From: Paenibacillus sp. FSL R5-0517
Lineage (GTDB): Bacteria > Bacillota > Bacilli > Paenibacillales > Paenibacillaceae
Length of the DNA: 64,000 nt
Direction: 5' to 3'
NCBI RefSeq assembly: GCF_037974355.1
Contig: NZ_CP150235.1
Span: 4,216,001 to 4,280,000 of the forward strand
The position numbers and the translations under genes were made by a program. Shown piece by piece: positions 1 through 8,895 of this stretch. How positions within the stretch are numbered: position 1 is the stretch's first letter; every line of letters begins with the position of its first letter. The notes under the pieces were generated by a model. The model worked only from the letters and a program-made list of their open reading frames with translations. It did no database searches and was not told where the DNA came from.

Positions 1-333
1 CAGCGCCAATATGATCGGCAACGGAAATCCGATGGCAAGTTCATAGAAGCTGATACTGAATGTGTTCCAGAGCAGATCCCAGAAAAAATAAGAATTGAAG
101 AACCGTTCAAAATGGTCAAAACCAACCCATTCGCTGCCTGTAATTCCTTTTGAAGGTACGAAATTCTTAAAAGCAATCTGAATGCCGTACATCGGGCCAT
201 AATGAAAAATAAGGAAATACAACAAAGCGGGAAGCATGAACAGATAAAGCTCCCAGTTTTTCCAAATTCTCTTGCCAAGGGAGTTCTTCTTCAATGAAGG
301 ATTTACGGATACTACTGTGTGACTCTCCTTCAC
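1..333 (-). CDS. Sugar ABC transporter permease (LplB-like), 3' part missing
   Basis: This is the N-terminal part of a carbohydrate ABC importer membrane subunit (CUT1 family); the rest lies beyond the left edge. The translation contains LYLFMLPALLYFLIFHYGPMYG followed by an IAFKNF segment, typical of the first membrane span and first loop of LplB/YtcP permeases. A GTG start at 333 is preferred because AAAGGAG lies 7 bases upstream; the in-frame ATG at 360 has no ribosome-binding site. Partner permease and binding protein are outside the window. Substrate cannot be told. Confidence 0.85.
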   Translation of the reverse strand, partial: MKESHTVVSVNPSLKKNSLGKRIWKNWELYLFMLPALLYFLIFHYGPMYGIQIAFKNFVPSKGITGSEWVGFDHFERFFNSYFFWDLLWNTFSISFYELAIGFPLPIILAL

Positions 334-405
334 TCTCTCACTCCTTTCTATGTCTTTCATTACCTACGGTTATGTTGCTGCTTTGCATTCTTGCTGACTC
401 TCTTT

Positions 406-420
406 TGGTAACGCTTACAA
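406..420 (-). promoter_or_regulatory. CcpA cre site upstream of the ABC permease
   Basis: Read on the minus strand the site is TTGTAAGCGTTACCA, which fits every fixed position of the Bacillus cre consensus WTGNAANCGNWWNCA. It lies 73 bp before the permease start, so carbon catabolite control of the sugar importer is expected. Apart from a weak hairpin near 493-508, nothing else was recognised in the gap 334-731. Confidence 0.6.
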
Positions 421-731
421 TCCGAAGTATAGTGAAACGAAGATGACACGGTAAATATGTAGGTTCTGCATTGTCACGATAGGCTGTGTAAAACCGCGCT
501 ACTGCGGTACTTTTCGTTTAGACTTGATGTGGATGGTTGCAGATGGAGCAAGGCTGTAAATATGTGAGTTACGAACCTCCTCCTCGTTGCAAAAGAAACA
601 TATTGTGATCACCGAGCAAGAATTCAAACGTTTGTTATGAGTAGCTGATCATACTTTGATAAAAAAAGCTGTTGCGGAGGACGTTACGTCACAATCTACA
701 ATGAAAAAAATGTGATAAAGGAGTTTTCATT

Positions 732-1340
732 ATGTCTCAGACCCGTGCAAAGGAACATTACAAAATACTGTTGATCGCATTACTAACGCAATCAGCTTTT
801 CTATTTATTGGATTTATTTTTATTGGTTTATTTAAGTGGGGAGAAATGTTGCCATTTATAGCTTCCTTATTCATGCCGAACAAGATTAGTTTATTATCCG
901 TAATCATCATTGGTCTTATTGCCAGTTTTTTTATTACTACGATTGTCCTAATTACATTTATCAGAACAAGAACAGAACTCCCTAAAACCGAAGGGTCAGA
1001 TATGATTAAAAAAATAATGATCCAACCAAGTGGTATAGCTTTAACAGCGATAGGTGGTATATTTGAAGAATTCTTTTTTAGAGGGGTCCTGATCGGATTA
1101 TTTATTGGATACTCTTTGTTCGTGGATTGGCTCGTCATTCTAATAAGCACTTTTCTATTCTGGATAATACACGTTCCTCAATATAGAGGAGCTACGGGTG
1201 TCCTTATCGTTGTGTTTGTAAATGGTTTGATTTTTGCACTGCTCTTTTATTTTACCGGGTCGTTAATTCCCCCAATTCTTGCACATGTCATTTATAATAT
1301 TTCTATTGGAATTATTCTGGCACGAAAATACAAGAACTGA
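732..1340 (+). CDS. CPBP family intramembrane metalloprotease
   Basis: A 202-residue, multi-span membrane protein of the CPBP (CAAX protease and bacteriocin-processing) family. The metal-binding motifs are visible: EEFFFRG with Glu112, Glu113 and Arg117; His147 in the FWIIH segment; and a last membrane segment carrying His near residue 184. AAAGGAG precedes the ATG at good spacing. It is followed after 23 bp by a MerR regulator on the same strand, suggesting a two-gene operon. Members process prenylated or peptide substrates or serve in bacteriocin self-immunity; the role here is unknown. Confidence 0.85.
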   Translation: MSQTRAKEHYKILLIALLTQSAFLFIGFIFIGLFKWGEMLPFIASLFMPNKISLLSVIIIGLIASFFITTIVLITFIRTRTELPKTEGSDMIKKIMIQPSGIALTAIGGIFEEFFFRGVLIGLFIGYSLFVDWLVILISTFLFWIIHVPQYRGATGVLIVVFVNGLIFALLFYFTGSLIPPILAHVIYNISIGIILARKYKN

Positions 1341-1363
1341 TTATTTGAAAAGAGGGACGTTAG

Positions 1364-2110
1364 ATGCAATTAACAGTGAGTAAATTTGCAAAGCTGGCGG
1401 GCACGACAGTTCGTACGTTAAGACATTATCGACAACTTGGCATATTGGTTCCCTCACAAAAGAACGAAAATGATCATCATGTATATATAAATGAGGATTT
1501 TAAAAGGCTGCATGAAATTCAATTGTTGCAAAGTCTAGGACTTTCATTAAACGAGATTAAAGCCGGTTTGGATAATCCGCAATATTCTTTTGATGAAATA
1601 ATTAAAGTTCAAGAACAATCGCTTAAACATAGGAGAAAAGCTATTGATTGTTCTTTAGCATTAATTAAACGAATAAAACGGTTAAAGGAAAAAGATCAAT
1701 TCAATGAATTAAACTCAGAATTGCTCATGCTACTTATGAACTCAATGCGTGTTGAGGAGGACCAAAAAAAGCTGCTTCAAAAGTATGTTTCTGCGGATAT
1801 TATTGAAAAGGTGTTCCCAGAGGATATCTCTAAGCAAACTTACTTGGATGAACAATTATTCAATTTGGTATTGCTTGTCCATCGAGCTACCCTACACGAT
1901 CTTAAACCAGATCATCCTTCCATACAGCAACAGTTGAAGGATATCATTACAAATACCCAATTAAATCAACTGATTCTCCATGACGAAGAAAAGAACGAAG
2001 AACTTTATATAAACGTAAAACCCTATGAGTCGTTGATCCCTAAGCATACCATGGATTTTTTGACAGAGGCATTTGAGGTATTAAATACGAAGAAAAATTC
2101 TTCTCTATAG
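1364..2110 (+). CDS. MerR family transcriptional regulator
   Basis: Residues 1-70 form a MerR winged-helix DNA-binding domain: KFAKLAGTTVRTLRHYRQLG, then a wing and LGLSLNEIKAGL. A coiled-coil linker follows (about 75-110) and then a C-terminal region of roughly 130 residues without recognisable metal cysteines, so it is more likely an effector- or stress-responsive MerR than a metal sensor. A GAGGGA ribosome-binding site precedes the ATG. It sits directly after the CPBP protease gene and may control that operon. Confidence 0.85.
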   Translation: MQLTVSKFAKLAGTTVRTLRHYRQLGILVPSQKNENDHHVYINEDFKRLHEIQLLQSLGLSLNEIKAGLDNPQYSFDEIIKVQEQSLKHRRKAIDCSLALIKRIKRLKEKDQFNELNSELLMLLMNSMRVEEDQKKLLQKYVSADIIEKVFPEDISKQTYLDEQLFNLVLLVHRATLHDLKPDHPSIQQQLKDIITNTQLNQLILHDEEKNEELYINVKPYESLIPKHTMDFLTEAFEVLNTKKNSSL

Positions 2111-2270
2111 GATCTTGATAACGACCAATACAACTCTAAGTCATTGCATCATTCATGAGAGAAACCACTCCTTTCACCCAGCCTAAACATCTCGAGTTTA
2201 CCGGAAGGCTCTTGGCGGTTCTCGCTACGGATAGGAGGTTTGGAACTAAGAAACGGTTCGACAAACGCAA

Positions 2271-2306
2271 ACGGAACGAAGCAGAAAACACTCTGCTTCG
2301 TTCCGT
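2271..2306 (-). terminator. Perfect 15-bp inverted repeat, likely terminator
   Basis: Arms 2271-2285 and 2292-2306 are perfectly complementary around a 6-base loop, and the minus-strand tail is TTTGCGTTTG. It lies just past the stop of the minus-strand gene ending at 2340 and probably ends both convergent units. Confidence 0.65.
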
Positions 2307-2339
2307 TCAAACAATCGGTATGGCAAGTTTTCCTCCCCT

Positions 2340-3692
2340 TCATTGAATAGAAAACACTTCTTTTTTCAACAATTCTTCTGGCGTCTGCCCTATCACATCA
2401 CTGTGAAAATAATCGCGTATAGCACCGTCTTGAAGATAGTTAGCGATCGACACCATAATCATCCCTTGATCCAGTGCCAGATAAGCTTTTGCGAGTTCTC
2501 CCGTTTCAACATTGACTGAGTCATAGAACCCATACTTGCCAAACATTTTGAATTTTTTTAAAGCTTTAATATTCTTTCGAACAGCTTCAGGGGCATAATC
2601 GAGGGCAAGGAATGTTGCGTGTGCTGTAACCGTTGCTCCATCTTTATAACCTGAGGTCCCTAACGGCGTTGCTGCAAACTCACTGTAACCTGTCGGCGTT
2701 GCAGAAGGTGAAAAGCCCCATGCGGCATACCCTTTTTCTTTGGCATATTCGATCTGCAATTCAACATGACGCTGGTTGTTCAATCCCAAAGCTTGAGTAC
2801 CTAGGTCTTTTTCCTTTATAACCATACCGGGCATAAGAGCTTCAAACATACTGCCTCCCCAGCTTGGCACGAACTTTTTATCCTTGTATACATAACTTCC
2901 TTCAAACACATCCACTCCATCGTACTTAACGGATTTGCCTTGAGGAATCTGAGCTTGCCAATCCCATTCTTGAGGTAATGTGCGATACATCTTCCACCAA
3001 TGCTCTTGGGGAACATCACCTTTCCCAATGGCAATATAGCTGCCTACACGTGGTTCCGTGTAAAACATTCCATAATGGTGATCCGTCAGTGCACCTTTAG
3101 CCACATCATAGCCTCCGCGGAATTGACCGACTTCAGGATCATATAACGGAGTATAATTCATATTTTCGACCAACTCGCTTGTTGCCCCATGAAGTTCTTC
3201 ATAAGCTTGCCCAACAACAATTAAACCAGCGGATAACCAGCCATTATCGACTTGGGATATAAATTGTCCCCAATCTTTCTTCACTGTACCGTCATCTGTG
3301 TTATACCAGTTATAAAATAGGCCGTTCCACTTTTCTAACTTTTCTAGGGAATTGATAGTCGTTTGCAGGCGATGTACTGCTTCTTTCTTCGAAATGATAC
3401 CCAATTGTTGCGCTGAAACGGTGCTCATCATATACATGGCGATGTTCGTGGGCGAGGTACGTTTAGCTTCTTCTGTCCCTTTTTCAGTGAGCCGAACTTC
3501 ATCGTAAGTCAAGCCAGTGTTCTGATCCGTATAATCCTCAAAATACGAATAGGTTTTATATGCAATCGCTTTCAATTCTGCTCGAAATCCAATTAAATTG
3601 CTTGATTCACCTGCTGAGGCCATCGGAGTTAAAGCTAGATTAGCGAACAGACAAAAAGTTAAAATGAAGCTGAATAGTTTTACTTTTTTCAT
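2340..3692 (-). CDS. Secreted DUF3131/glycoamylase-like (GH144-type) protein
   Basis: A 450-residue exported protein with a clear Sec signal peptide ending near ASAGESS (about residue 28). The body carries hallmarks of the glycoamylase/DUF3131 fold: a TEPRVGSYIAIGKGDVP segment, WGGSMFEALMP, and WGFSPSATPTGY. Related enzymes act on beta-1,2-glucans (GH144) or other glucans; the substrate here is not determined. It stands alone, with its own regulated promoter upstream and a terminator downstream. The (alpha/alpha) barrel fold is inferred from family knowledge. Confidence 0.75.
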   Translation of the reverse strand: MKKVKLFSFILTFCLFANLALTPMASAGESSNLIGFRAELKAIAYKTYSYFEDYTDQNTGLTYDEVRLTEKGTEEAKRTSPTNIAMYMMSTVSAQQLGIISKKEAVHRLQTTINSLEKLEKWNGLFYNWYNTDDGTVKKDWGQFISQVDNGWLSAGLIVVGQAYEELHGATSELVENMNYTPLYDPEVGQFRGGYDVAKGALTDHHYGMFYTEPRVGSYIAIGKGDVPQEHWWKMYRTLPQEWDWQAQIPQGKSVKYDGVDVFEGSYVYKDKKFVPSWGGSMFEALMPGMVIKEKDLGTQALGLNNQRHVELQIEYAKEKGYAAWGFSPSATPTGYSEFAATPLGTSGYKDGATVTAHATFLALDYAPEAVRKNIKALKKFKMFGKYGFYDSVNVETGELAKAYLALDQGMIMVSIANYLQDGAIRDYFHSDVIGQTPEELLKKEVFSIQ

Positions 3693-3715
3693 GATGTTCT
3701 CCCTTCAAATGAATT

Positions 3716-3765
3716 CGAAACGTTTCGTGTATATGTTATCATAAATTTCCCATTTCCGTAAACAA
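3716..3765 (-). promoter_or_regulatory. SigA-like promoter with LacI-type operator
   Basis: On the minus strand TTGTTT (3765-3760) and TATGAT (3743-3738) are spaced 16 bp. An exact palindrome CGAAACGTTTCG at 3716-3727 starts about 10 bp after the -10, where a repressor would block initiation. Its central CG and flanks are typical of LacI-family operators, either CcpA or a dedicated sugar repressor. Confidence 0.6.
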
Positions 3766-3822
3766 GAAAATAAAACGCTTACAAATTCTACATATATTAT
3801 GGATCAACGATAGATATTAACT

Positions 3823-3834
3823 CGAAACGTTTCA
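3823..3834 (-). promoter_or_regulatory. Second LacI-type operator
   Basis: CGAAACGTTTCA matches the proximal operator at 3716-3727 in 11 of 12 bases and lies 107 bp further upstream, a spacing that would permit looping by a tetrameric LacI-family repressor. No regulator gene is next to it. Confidence 0.5.
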
Positions 3835-3920
3835 TTATTGATGCAACACGAGAGTAGTACACGCAGGATAATATGACGTATTAGTCCATATGAAGGTCTG
3901 TTATATTCTAAATTGAAAAG

Positions 3921-3950
3921 AAAAAAGCCTGACTCCATAGGAATCAGGCC
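3921..3950 (-). terminator. Terminator of the SPFH/zinc-ribbon operon
   Basis: On the minus strand GCCTGATTCC and AGTCAGGC form a stem followed by TTTTTTC. It lies about 30 bp beyond the stop of the last gene of the operon. Confidence 0.75.
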
Positions 3951-3981
3951 TGATCCTTTCTCGTACCCATTCTGAACCGTC

Positions 3982-4473
3982 CTATGTTGCTACAACCGTT
4001 GTTCCACAATACTCGCAGTCCGTTGATTGCTTGGGAAGCACTTTTACCTTCGCCCCACACCCCGAGCAACTTACTGAAATAGGCCTTTGTGGCTCTTCTA
4101 CTTTTTCTTCGACCTTCTCTTCAGCGTTTTGCTTATCTGAAAAATTAATCTCTGTATAGTTAATGGTATTATGACTACTGTAACTCACGGTGTTGCTATT
4201 GTAGCTTGAATACGTATGCGGATTTGCATTCTCGCGATCAAGATGACCGCCATAATCTCCCCCATAAAACTTTCGTTCAGGGACATGCTTTTTCTTCACA
4301 CGTTTTTTCCTAAGCAATTTAATACCCCAATATAAAAATAAAAATTCAACGATAATAACTCCAGCCATAGCAATGAGATTTTTAGTACCTCTGAAATTAT
4401 TTGCATTAAACATGGCGATCGGGATCGCAATGGCATATAACATGAAAAAGAGTCCAAATAACTTCCTTAACAA
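3982..4473 (-). CDS. Small membrane protein with C-terminal zinc ribbon (operon gene 4)
   Basis: Two predicted membrane helices in the first 60 residues are followed by a polar linker with acidic repeats (EEKVEEKVEE) and a C-terminal zinc ribbon with CSGCG and CEYCG knuckles. The open frame continues upstream to 4521, but AGGAGG at 4481-4486 favours a TTG at 4473 (7-base spacing) over the ATG at 4479 (1 base) and avoids overlap with the preceding gene. It is a paralogue of that gene at the zinc ribbon. Function is unknown; the operon suggests membrane surveillance. Confidence 0.7.
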   Translation of the reverse strand: MLRKLFGLFFMLYAIAIPIAMFNANNFRGTKNLIAMAGVIIVEFLFLYWGIKLLRKKRVKKKHVPERKFYGGDYGGHLDRENANPHTYSSYNSNTVSYSSHNTINYTEINFSDKQNAEEKVEEKVEEPQRPISVSCSGCGAKVKVLPKQSTDCEYCGTTVVAT

Positions 4474-4493
4474 CACCATTCCTCCTATGCAGT

Positions 4494-4874
4494 TTACGAG
4501 ATCCTCATCGTTGTTCCGCAATACTCACAATCCGCAGACGAAGTAGGATATACCCTTACCTTGGCCCCACACCCTGAACAATTCACGGCTACAGTTTCTT
4601 GAGGGGCCTCGTCATATCTCACACGATGCTGATCTTCCTGATCTTGCTTATCATTAGAATCGTAATGATCGTAATGCTGGTATGGATCAGTCTTAGACTG
4701 AGATTTAGGTCGACCACACATTTTTATGCCCGTAACAAGTACGATAACCCCAGGGATAAAAAGAATAATCGTACTGATAATGGCCGTTTCTGTTCCTTCG
4801 GATATTAATATTAAAGATAACAGGATCGTCACGGACGAAAGGATAATGAATAAAATGCCAAAAAATTTCTTCAC
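4494..4874 (-). CDS. Small membrane protein with C-terminal zinc ribbon (operon gene 3)
   Basis: A 126-residue protein with two N-terminal membrane helices, a hydrophilic His/Asp/Gln-rich linker (about 55-90), and a zinc ribbon with CSGCG and CEYCG knuckles. It has the same plan as the following gene, so the pair probably arose by duplication. The GTG start at 4874 has AGGAGG 6 bases upstream. It has no recognised family name beyond zinc-ribbon membrane protein. Confidence 0.75.
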   Translation of the reverse strand: MKKFFGILFIILSSVTILLSLILISEGTETAIISTIILFIPGVIVLVTGIKMCGRPKSQSKTDPYQHYDHYDSNDKQDQEDQHRVRYDEAPQETVAVNCSGCGAKVRVYPTSSADCEYCGTTMRIS

Positions 4875-4892
4875 CGCGTTTCCTCCTGCAAT

Positions 4893-5633
4893 TTATGATT
4901 TACTTATCAAGATCTGTTGATTGCGTTCTTTCAGCCGGAACCTTAATTGGGATAGTTGCGAAGCAATACGTTCACTATTTACCAATTCCCCTGCTTCGTA
5001 CTGATTTGCAAGTTCACTGTTCATCAATTCAATGTCCATCAAGATCTGGCGGTCATTTTTCTCAAGGGAATCCGGTGTGATCGGGTCACTATACTTCACC
5101 AGTTCAATTAATGATTGAACGGTTTTCCGCTCCTCTTCCACAGTTAGAACGGTATGTTGCATCATGGTGTGAAGCAATTGCTGTAACGCTTTTTCGATTA
5201 AATGTAAATCTTCGATTTTAGTATGTTCATTTGCTTCATGACTTCGCAGACTGTGAATGTAGATCATAATGATTCCACATAAAATAGTTGCGATCGCAAA
5301 CGTTACTGTATGCAACAATACAAACCAGCGAAGCGCATGATCTGCTGAACCTGTCAACAACGTATAGATCATCACACAAATCAAATAACTAACCAACACT
5401 ACACCTAACGCTGTGTAACCTGGAACAAACCGTTTAAACCGATCCATATTTTGCATGATGAACCGTGCGTAGATCCAAATAGCCGTAATGGCTACATAAG
5501 AAGCCACGAGGTTCATCCAAAAAGATAACGATAGTAGCGCATGATTAAACAAAGTAAAAGAAACGATTGTCGATACGAGCATGCATATTAAATAGATGAC
5601 ATCCAAAATCAGGAGATTGCTGCGTTTTACCAT
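4893..5633 (-). CDS. Multi-span membrane protein (operon gene 2)
   Basis: About five hydrophobic segments in the first 150 residues are followed by a cytoplasmic, largely helical tail of about 95 residues. The start is taken at ATG 5633 (or the adjacent GTG 5636) because AAGGAGGA lies just upstream and the earlier frame runs into the preceding gene. The stop of that gene and the GTG share a base, implying translational coupling. The position beside an SPFH gene recalls B. subtilis ydjH, but homology was not tested. Confidence 0.65.
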   Translation of the reverse strand: MVKRSNLLILDVIYLICMLVSTIVSFTLFNHALLSLSFWMNLVASYVAITAIWIYARFIMQNMDRFKRFVPGYTALGVVLVSYLICVMIYTLLTGSADHALRWFVLLHTVTFAIATILCGIIMIYIHSLRSHEANEHTKIEDLHLIEKALQQLLHTMMQHTVLTVEEERKTVQSLIELVKYSDPITPDSLEKNDRQILMDIELMNSELANQYEAGELVNSERIASQLSQLRFRLKERNQQILISKS

Positions 5634-5635
5634 CA

Positions 5636-6943
5636 CTATGCCTGTCCTCCTTCTTGCAGATTGTTTCCGCAATCAAGACAGAACTTCTGGCCGGGTTTTA
5701 CTTCATGTTGGCACCGACTGCATTTCAAGCTTAAACTTGTGCCACAGTTGCCACAGAATTTGGTATGACCGGAATTCATGTGGTTACAGTTCGGGCATGG
5801 GCTAGGCATCGGTTGATGACATTGAATACATTCCAATGCGTCCTCAGCATTATCCGCTCCACAGGATGGACACGCATGGTATTTGTCACCACAGTTAGGA
5901 CAGAATTTGGTTCCCTTTGGCAAAGCATGTCCACAATTATTACAATCTGTTGTTACTGCGGATTTTTCGGCTAATGAATTGCCGCATTTGCTGCAAAAAG
6001 AGCTGTTCTCCTGGTTCGGATGATTACACTGTTTACATATGCTTACCGCAGGCGTCTCCTTAGTCAACATCACTTTAGACATCTGGGACATCTCGCTACT
6101 GAAAGAACCACCCAGTCCAACCCCCATACCCATACCAAGTCCTGCGCCCATGATGTCTGACTGCATGCTTCCTTCATTTTTGGCTGCACCTTCCAGCGTA
6201 TCAAACGAACGTTCTTGCTGATATGTGTACCCAATAATATCCATCTCAGCTTTGCGCGCCAACGCTTCTCTTAATCGAATAACGGAAGGATCTTCTTCGG
6301 GCAGATTGACGTTGTGAATATACAGGTTGATCAGCTCAATACCAAACTCTTCGAAAGTAGAAGCTATTGTGTCTGCGAAATGCCTTGAAATCTCGGCGAT
6401 ATAGGCATTGATCTCCAAAACACTAACTTTTCTATGTATTAGATAGGATGACAACATCGAGTTAATATTCATGATAATTAGCCCGCGGAAGTAATTAATC
6501 ATATTAGCTTGGTTAAACTCAGGCAGTGTGCCCACAAGCTTGACCAAAAACTTTCGTGAATCCGAAATTTTAATTCCCATTTGTCCAAATGTTCTTACGG
6601 GAACTATAATATTATACTTGGGATCCTGGATATGAATCGGATTCGCTGTTCCCCATTTAACGTCTAATGCGCTAACCTGATTGACATACCAGACTTCTGC
6701 TGCAAAAGGTGACTTTCCTCCAAACGGAAGGTTAACGAGTCGGTTCAAGATCGGGATATTCGCAGTACTCAGCGTATGCCTTCCTGGTCCAAACATGTCA
6801 AGCGCTCTTCCATCCTTAAAAAGAATTGCTTGTTGAGATTGATTCACAATCAACTGGGTCCATGTTCCCAACTCAGTCTCGGGATGTTTCCAAGCAAACA
6901 CATCAGGTGAGCCATCATACTTAATTACGTCAATAATCGCCAT
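5636..6943 (-). CDS. SPFH domain protein with five C-terminal zinc ribbons (YdjI-like)
   Basis: Residues 1 to about 240 form an SPFH/virion-core-like domain beginning AIIDVIKYDG. A Gly/Met-rich stretch (about 255-285) follows. The last 130 residues contain ten CxxC knuckles, enough for five zinc ribbons. The ATG at 6943 is chosen for GAGG at 8-base spacing. In B. subtilis the SPFH protein YdjI acts with PspA in membrane stress; here it heads a four-gene operon with membrane and zinc-ribbon partners and no adjacent pspA. The zinc-ribbon array is longer than I expect for YdjI. Confidence 0.85.
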   Translation of the reverse strand: MAIIDVIKYDGSPDVFAWKHPETELGTWTQLIVNQSQQAILFKDGRALDMFGPGRHTLSTANIPILNRLVNLPFGGKSPFAAEVWYVNQVSALDVKWGTANPIHIQDPKYNIIVPVRTFGQMGIKISDSRKFLVKLVGTLPEFNQANMINYFRGLIIMNINSMLSSYLIHRKVSVLEINAYIAEISRHFADTIASTFEEFGIELINLYIHNVNLPEEDPSVIRLREALARKAEMDIIGYTYQQERSFDTLEGAAKNEGSMQSDIMGAGLGMGMGVGLGGSFSSEMSQMSKVMLTKETPAVSICKQCNHPNQENSSFCSKCGNSLAEKSAVTTDCNNCGHALPKGTKFCPNCGDKYHACPSCGADNAEDALECIQCHQPMPSPCPNCNHMNSGHTKFCGNCGTSLSLKCSRCQHEVKPGQKFCLDCGNNLQEGGQA

Positions 6944-7169
6944 GTTCAATTCCTCAATTCAGTATTAGATTACTATAATTTGATAAAAACACTCTTGCTA
7001 AAACACTGATTCTACACTATTTCCTATATTAAAAAGCTATAATGATCTTTCATTAACTTGTTTTCATGTTTAGGCATTGATATTTTACCATTTCTAACCT
7101 TATTACGCACTAGCATAGTTCATTTTTCATACGAAAATTTTCCTATATTAACATGTTCATAATAGTAAA

Positions 7170-7204
7170 GAACCTCTCCCATTATGATCATAGGAAAGAG
7201 GTTC
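7170..7204 (-). terminator. Terminator of the ankyrin-repeat gene
   Basis: On the minus strand GAACCTCT pairs with AGAGGTTC around a 19-base loop that is itself partly complementary, followed by TTTACTATT. It lies 25 bp past the stop codon. Nothing else was recognised between here and the SPFH gene start at 6943. Confidence 0.6.
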
Positions 7205-7228
7205 ATGGAATTCTCGTGTATACTCCAT

Positions 7229-8296
7229 CTAATTCAGGATATCCTCTATAGCTGTATCTGGATTTAACATGAACTCTTCAAAGGTAGCTATCGTTCCATG
7301 TTCTTGATGTTCAATATCCGCATATCCCATCATTTTTTTGCTCGGATTCCAGACAATCAGGATATGTGAGTATTGATCGATATCCGAGGAAATACGCAGT
7401 AGCTTCTGTCTGCCCATTTTCATCTCTACGGTATCGATCAGATGAAAGAATTCTATATATCGGATGCCTGATTCACTATCTGGCAAGTCTATTCTTCGGG
7501 GTCCACTAGTTAGAAAATCAATAAGTTGCTGGGGAAGTTTATAAGACTTTAATGCATGCAATTTGTTGCTCATATCATGAAATTCTTGAGGTTCATGCCC
7601 CTTTAGGTATTCAGCCATTTCTTCATTTTTCTGACTCACTGCGATCGTGTACGCTCGCTCTCCATCCTTCTCCTGAATGGTCACATCTGCTCCCTGGTCC
7701 ACCAGATATCGAACCATCTTCATGTTATTAAGTCTTGCAGCTACCGTGAGAGGTGTCGCCTTATACGGGTATACCATATCCGGTTCATTGTAATTGACAT
7801 CCACTCCTTGATCCAGCAAGTACTGAATTGTCTTCATATCGTGATCAGCTACCGCTTTCCGCAACGTTTTGCCTCCATATTTACGAATATCCAACCCCAG
7901 TTCATTCAGCACGGTTATATTCTTTTTGTTACCATAGTAGGCTTCATCATATGCACTGGATTTGACCCGATTAAGTCCATTTAACTTGGCACCTTGCTGG
8001 TACAGGTATCGCACCATTTCTTCTCCACAATATCTAACTGCCTTCAGGATCGCCGAATTATTTTTGACATTCAGATTAACTCCATGCTCGACCAACAACT
8101 TAACCACTTCCAGCTGATTGCAGATTAAGGCAAGGTCGAGTGGCGTTAATGCTATGTATTTGCTGAGTGTGATCTCTTCTTCAAGACCCATGCCCTGTTT
8201 AATGAATTGTTCTACAGCATCGGTGTCTCCATCATATATTGCCCTGGCATGATCAGGAAGCGTTTCGAACGATCCTTGATTTCCGATTTTGAACAA
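7229..8296 (-). CDS. Ankyrin-repeat protein
   Basis: A 355-residue soluble protein with about six ankyrin repeats across residues 15-235, for example TPLDLALICNQLEVVKLLVE and ATPLTVAARLNNMKMVRYLV. A C-terminal region of about 120 residues resembles SUKH-like or DUF-type accessory domains (IEFFHLIDTVEMK, FEEFMLNP). The start is TTG with AGGGGGA at 7-base spacing. Ankyrin proteins of this kind mediate protein binding and are common in toxin-immunity settings; the partner is unknown. Confidence 0.8.
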   Translation of the reverse strand: MFKIGNQGSFETLPDHARAIYDGDTDAVEQFIKQGMGLEEEITLSKYIALTPLDLALICNQLEVVKLLVEHGVNLNVKNNSAILKAVRYCGEEMVRYLYQQGAKLNGLNRVKSSAYDEAYYGNKKNITVLNELGLDIRKYGGKTLRKAVADHDMKTIQYLLDQGVDVNYNEPDMVYPYKATPLTVAARLNNMKMVRYLVDQGADVTIQEKDGERAYTIAVSQKNEEMAEYLKGHEPQEFHDMSNKLHALKSYKLPQQLIDFLTSGPRRIDLPDSESGIRYIEFFHLIDTVEMKMGRQKLLRISSDIDQYSHILIVWNPSKKMMGYADIEHQEHGTIATFEEFMLNPDTAIEDILN

Positions 8297-8365
8297 GAAA
8301 GATTCCCCCTATCACTTTTTACTAACTTCTTCTATATAATCACTTGTTGTGAAAAATCAAAAATA

Positions 8366-8635
8366 TTAGCTTGAGTATCCACTCTCGATCATAATCAACG
8401 TCCCAATTTTGAAACCACTCGCAAAAGCCTCTTTTGAATGCATTAAGTGAACTTGATCCATCATTTCAAACAATATCTCCAACTGTTTAAAGTCATCCTC
8501 CGAAATTTTTCTCTGGAATTTTCCAATATAAGTTGAAATTTCCTTATTAATAGATCGATACTCCGCATCTTTAGGAACAATATTCTCTTCAGGTCTCAGA
8601 TTACCGTAATACAACTCTTCTATTATATTTCCCAC
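8366..8635 (-). CDS. DUF6809-like small protein
   Basis: An 89-residue protein beginning NIIEELYYGNLRPEE and ending AFASGFKIGTLIMIE, a pattern I associate with the Firmicute family DUF6809 (function unknown, mostly helical). The GTG start at 8635 has AGGGGG at 7-base spacing. It is 70 bp upstream of the ankyrin gene on the same strand and may be co-transcribed. Confidence 0.65.
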   Translation of the reverse strand: MGNIIEELYYGNLRPEENIVPKDAEYRSINKEISTYIGKFQRKISEDDFKQLEILFEMMDQVHLMHSKEAFASGFKIGTLIMIESGYSS

Positions 8636-8895
8636 ATCACAGCCCCCTTTCTCTTATAAATGTCTTGTGCTCTTCTCATGACAATTATATAAGATTGACA
8701 GACAATACTGGGGTTTTATGCAGTATTCGCATGTGATTCTTATCGCCTTCAACGAAAATCGTATTTTACATGCTTGCTTTGAAATAATAATGGAGTGCTT
8801 GTTGAGCCCTACCTCAGGAGTATGCTAAGATAATGGACACCTATTTCTACAAAATTCAAAATTCTATTACAAATCAACCGTACAGAAAGGACACT

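Noticed and set aside
2149..2346. Overlapping short open frames on both strands after the MerR gene
   Set aside because: They span a perfect terminator hairpin, have no credible ribosome-binding site and give low-information proteins.
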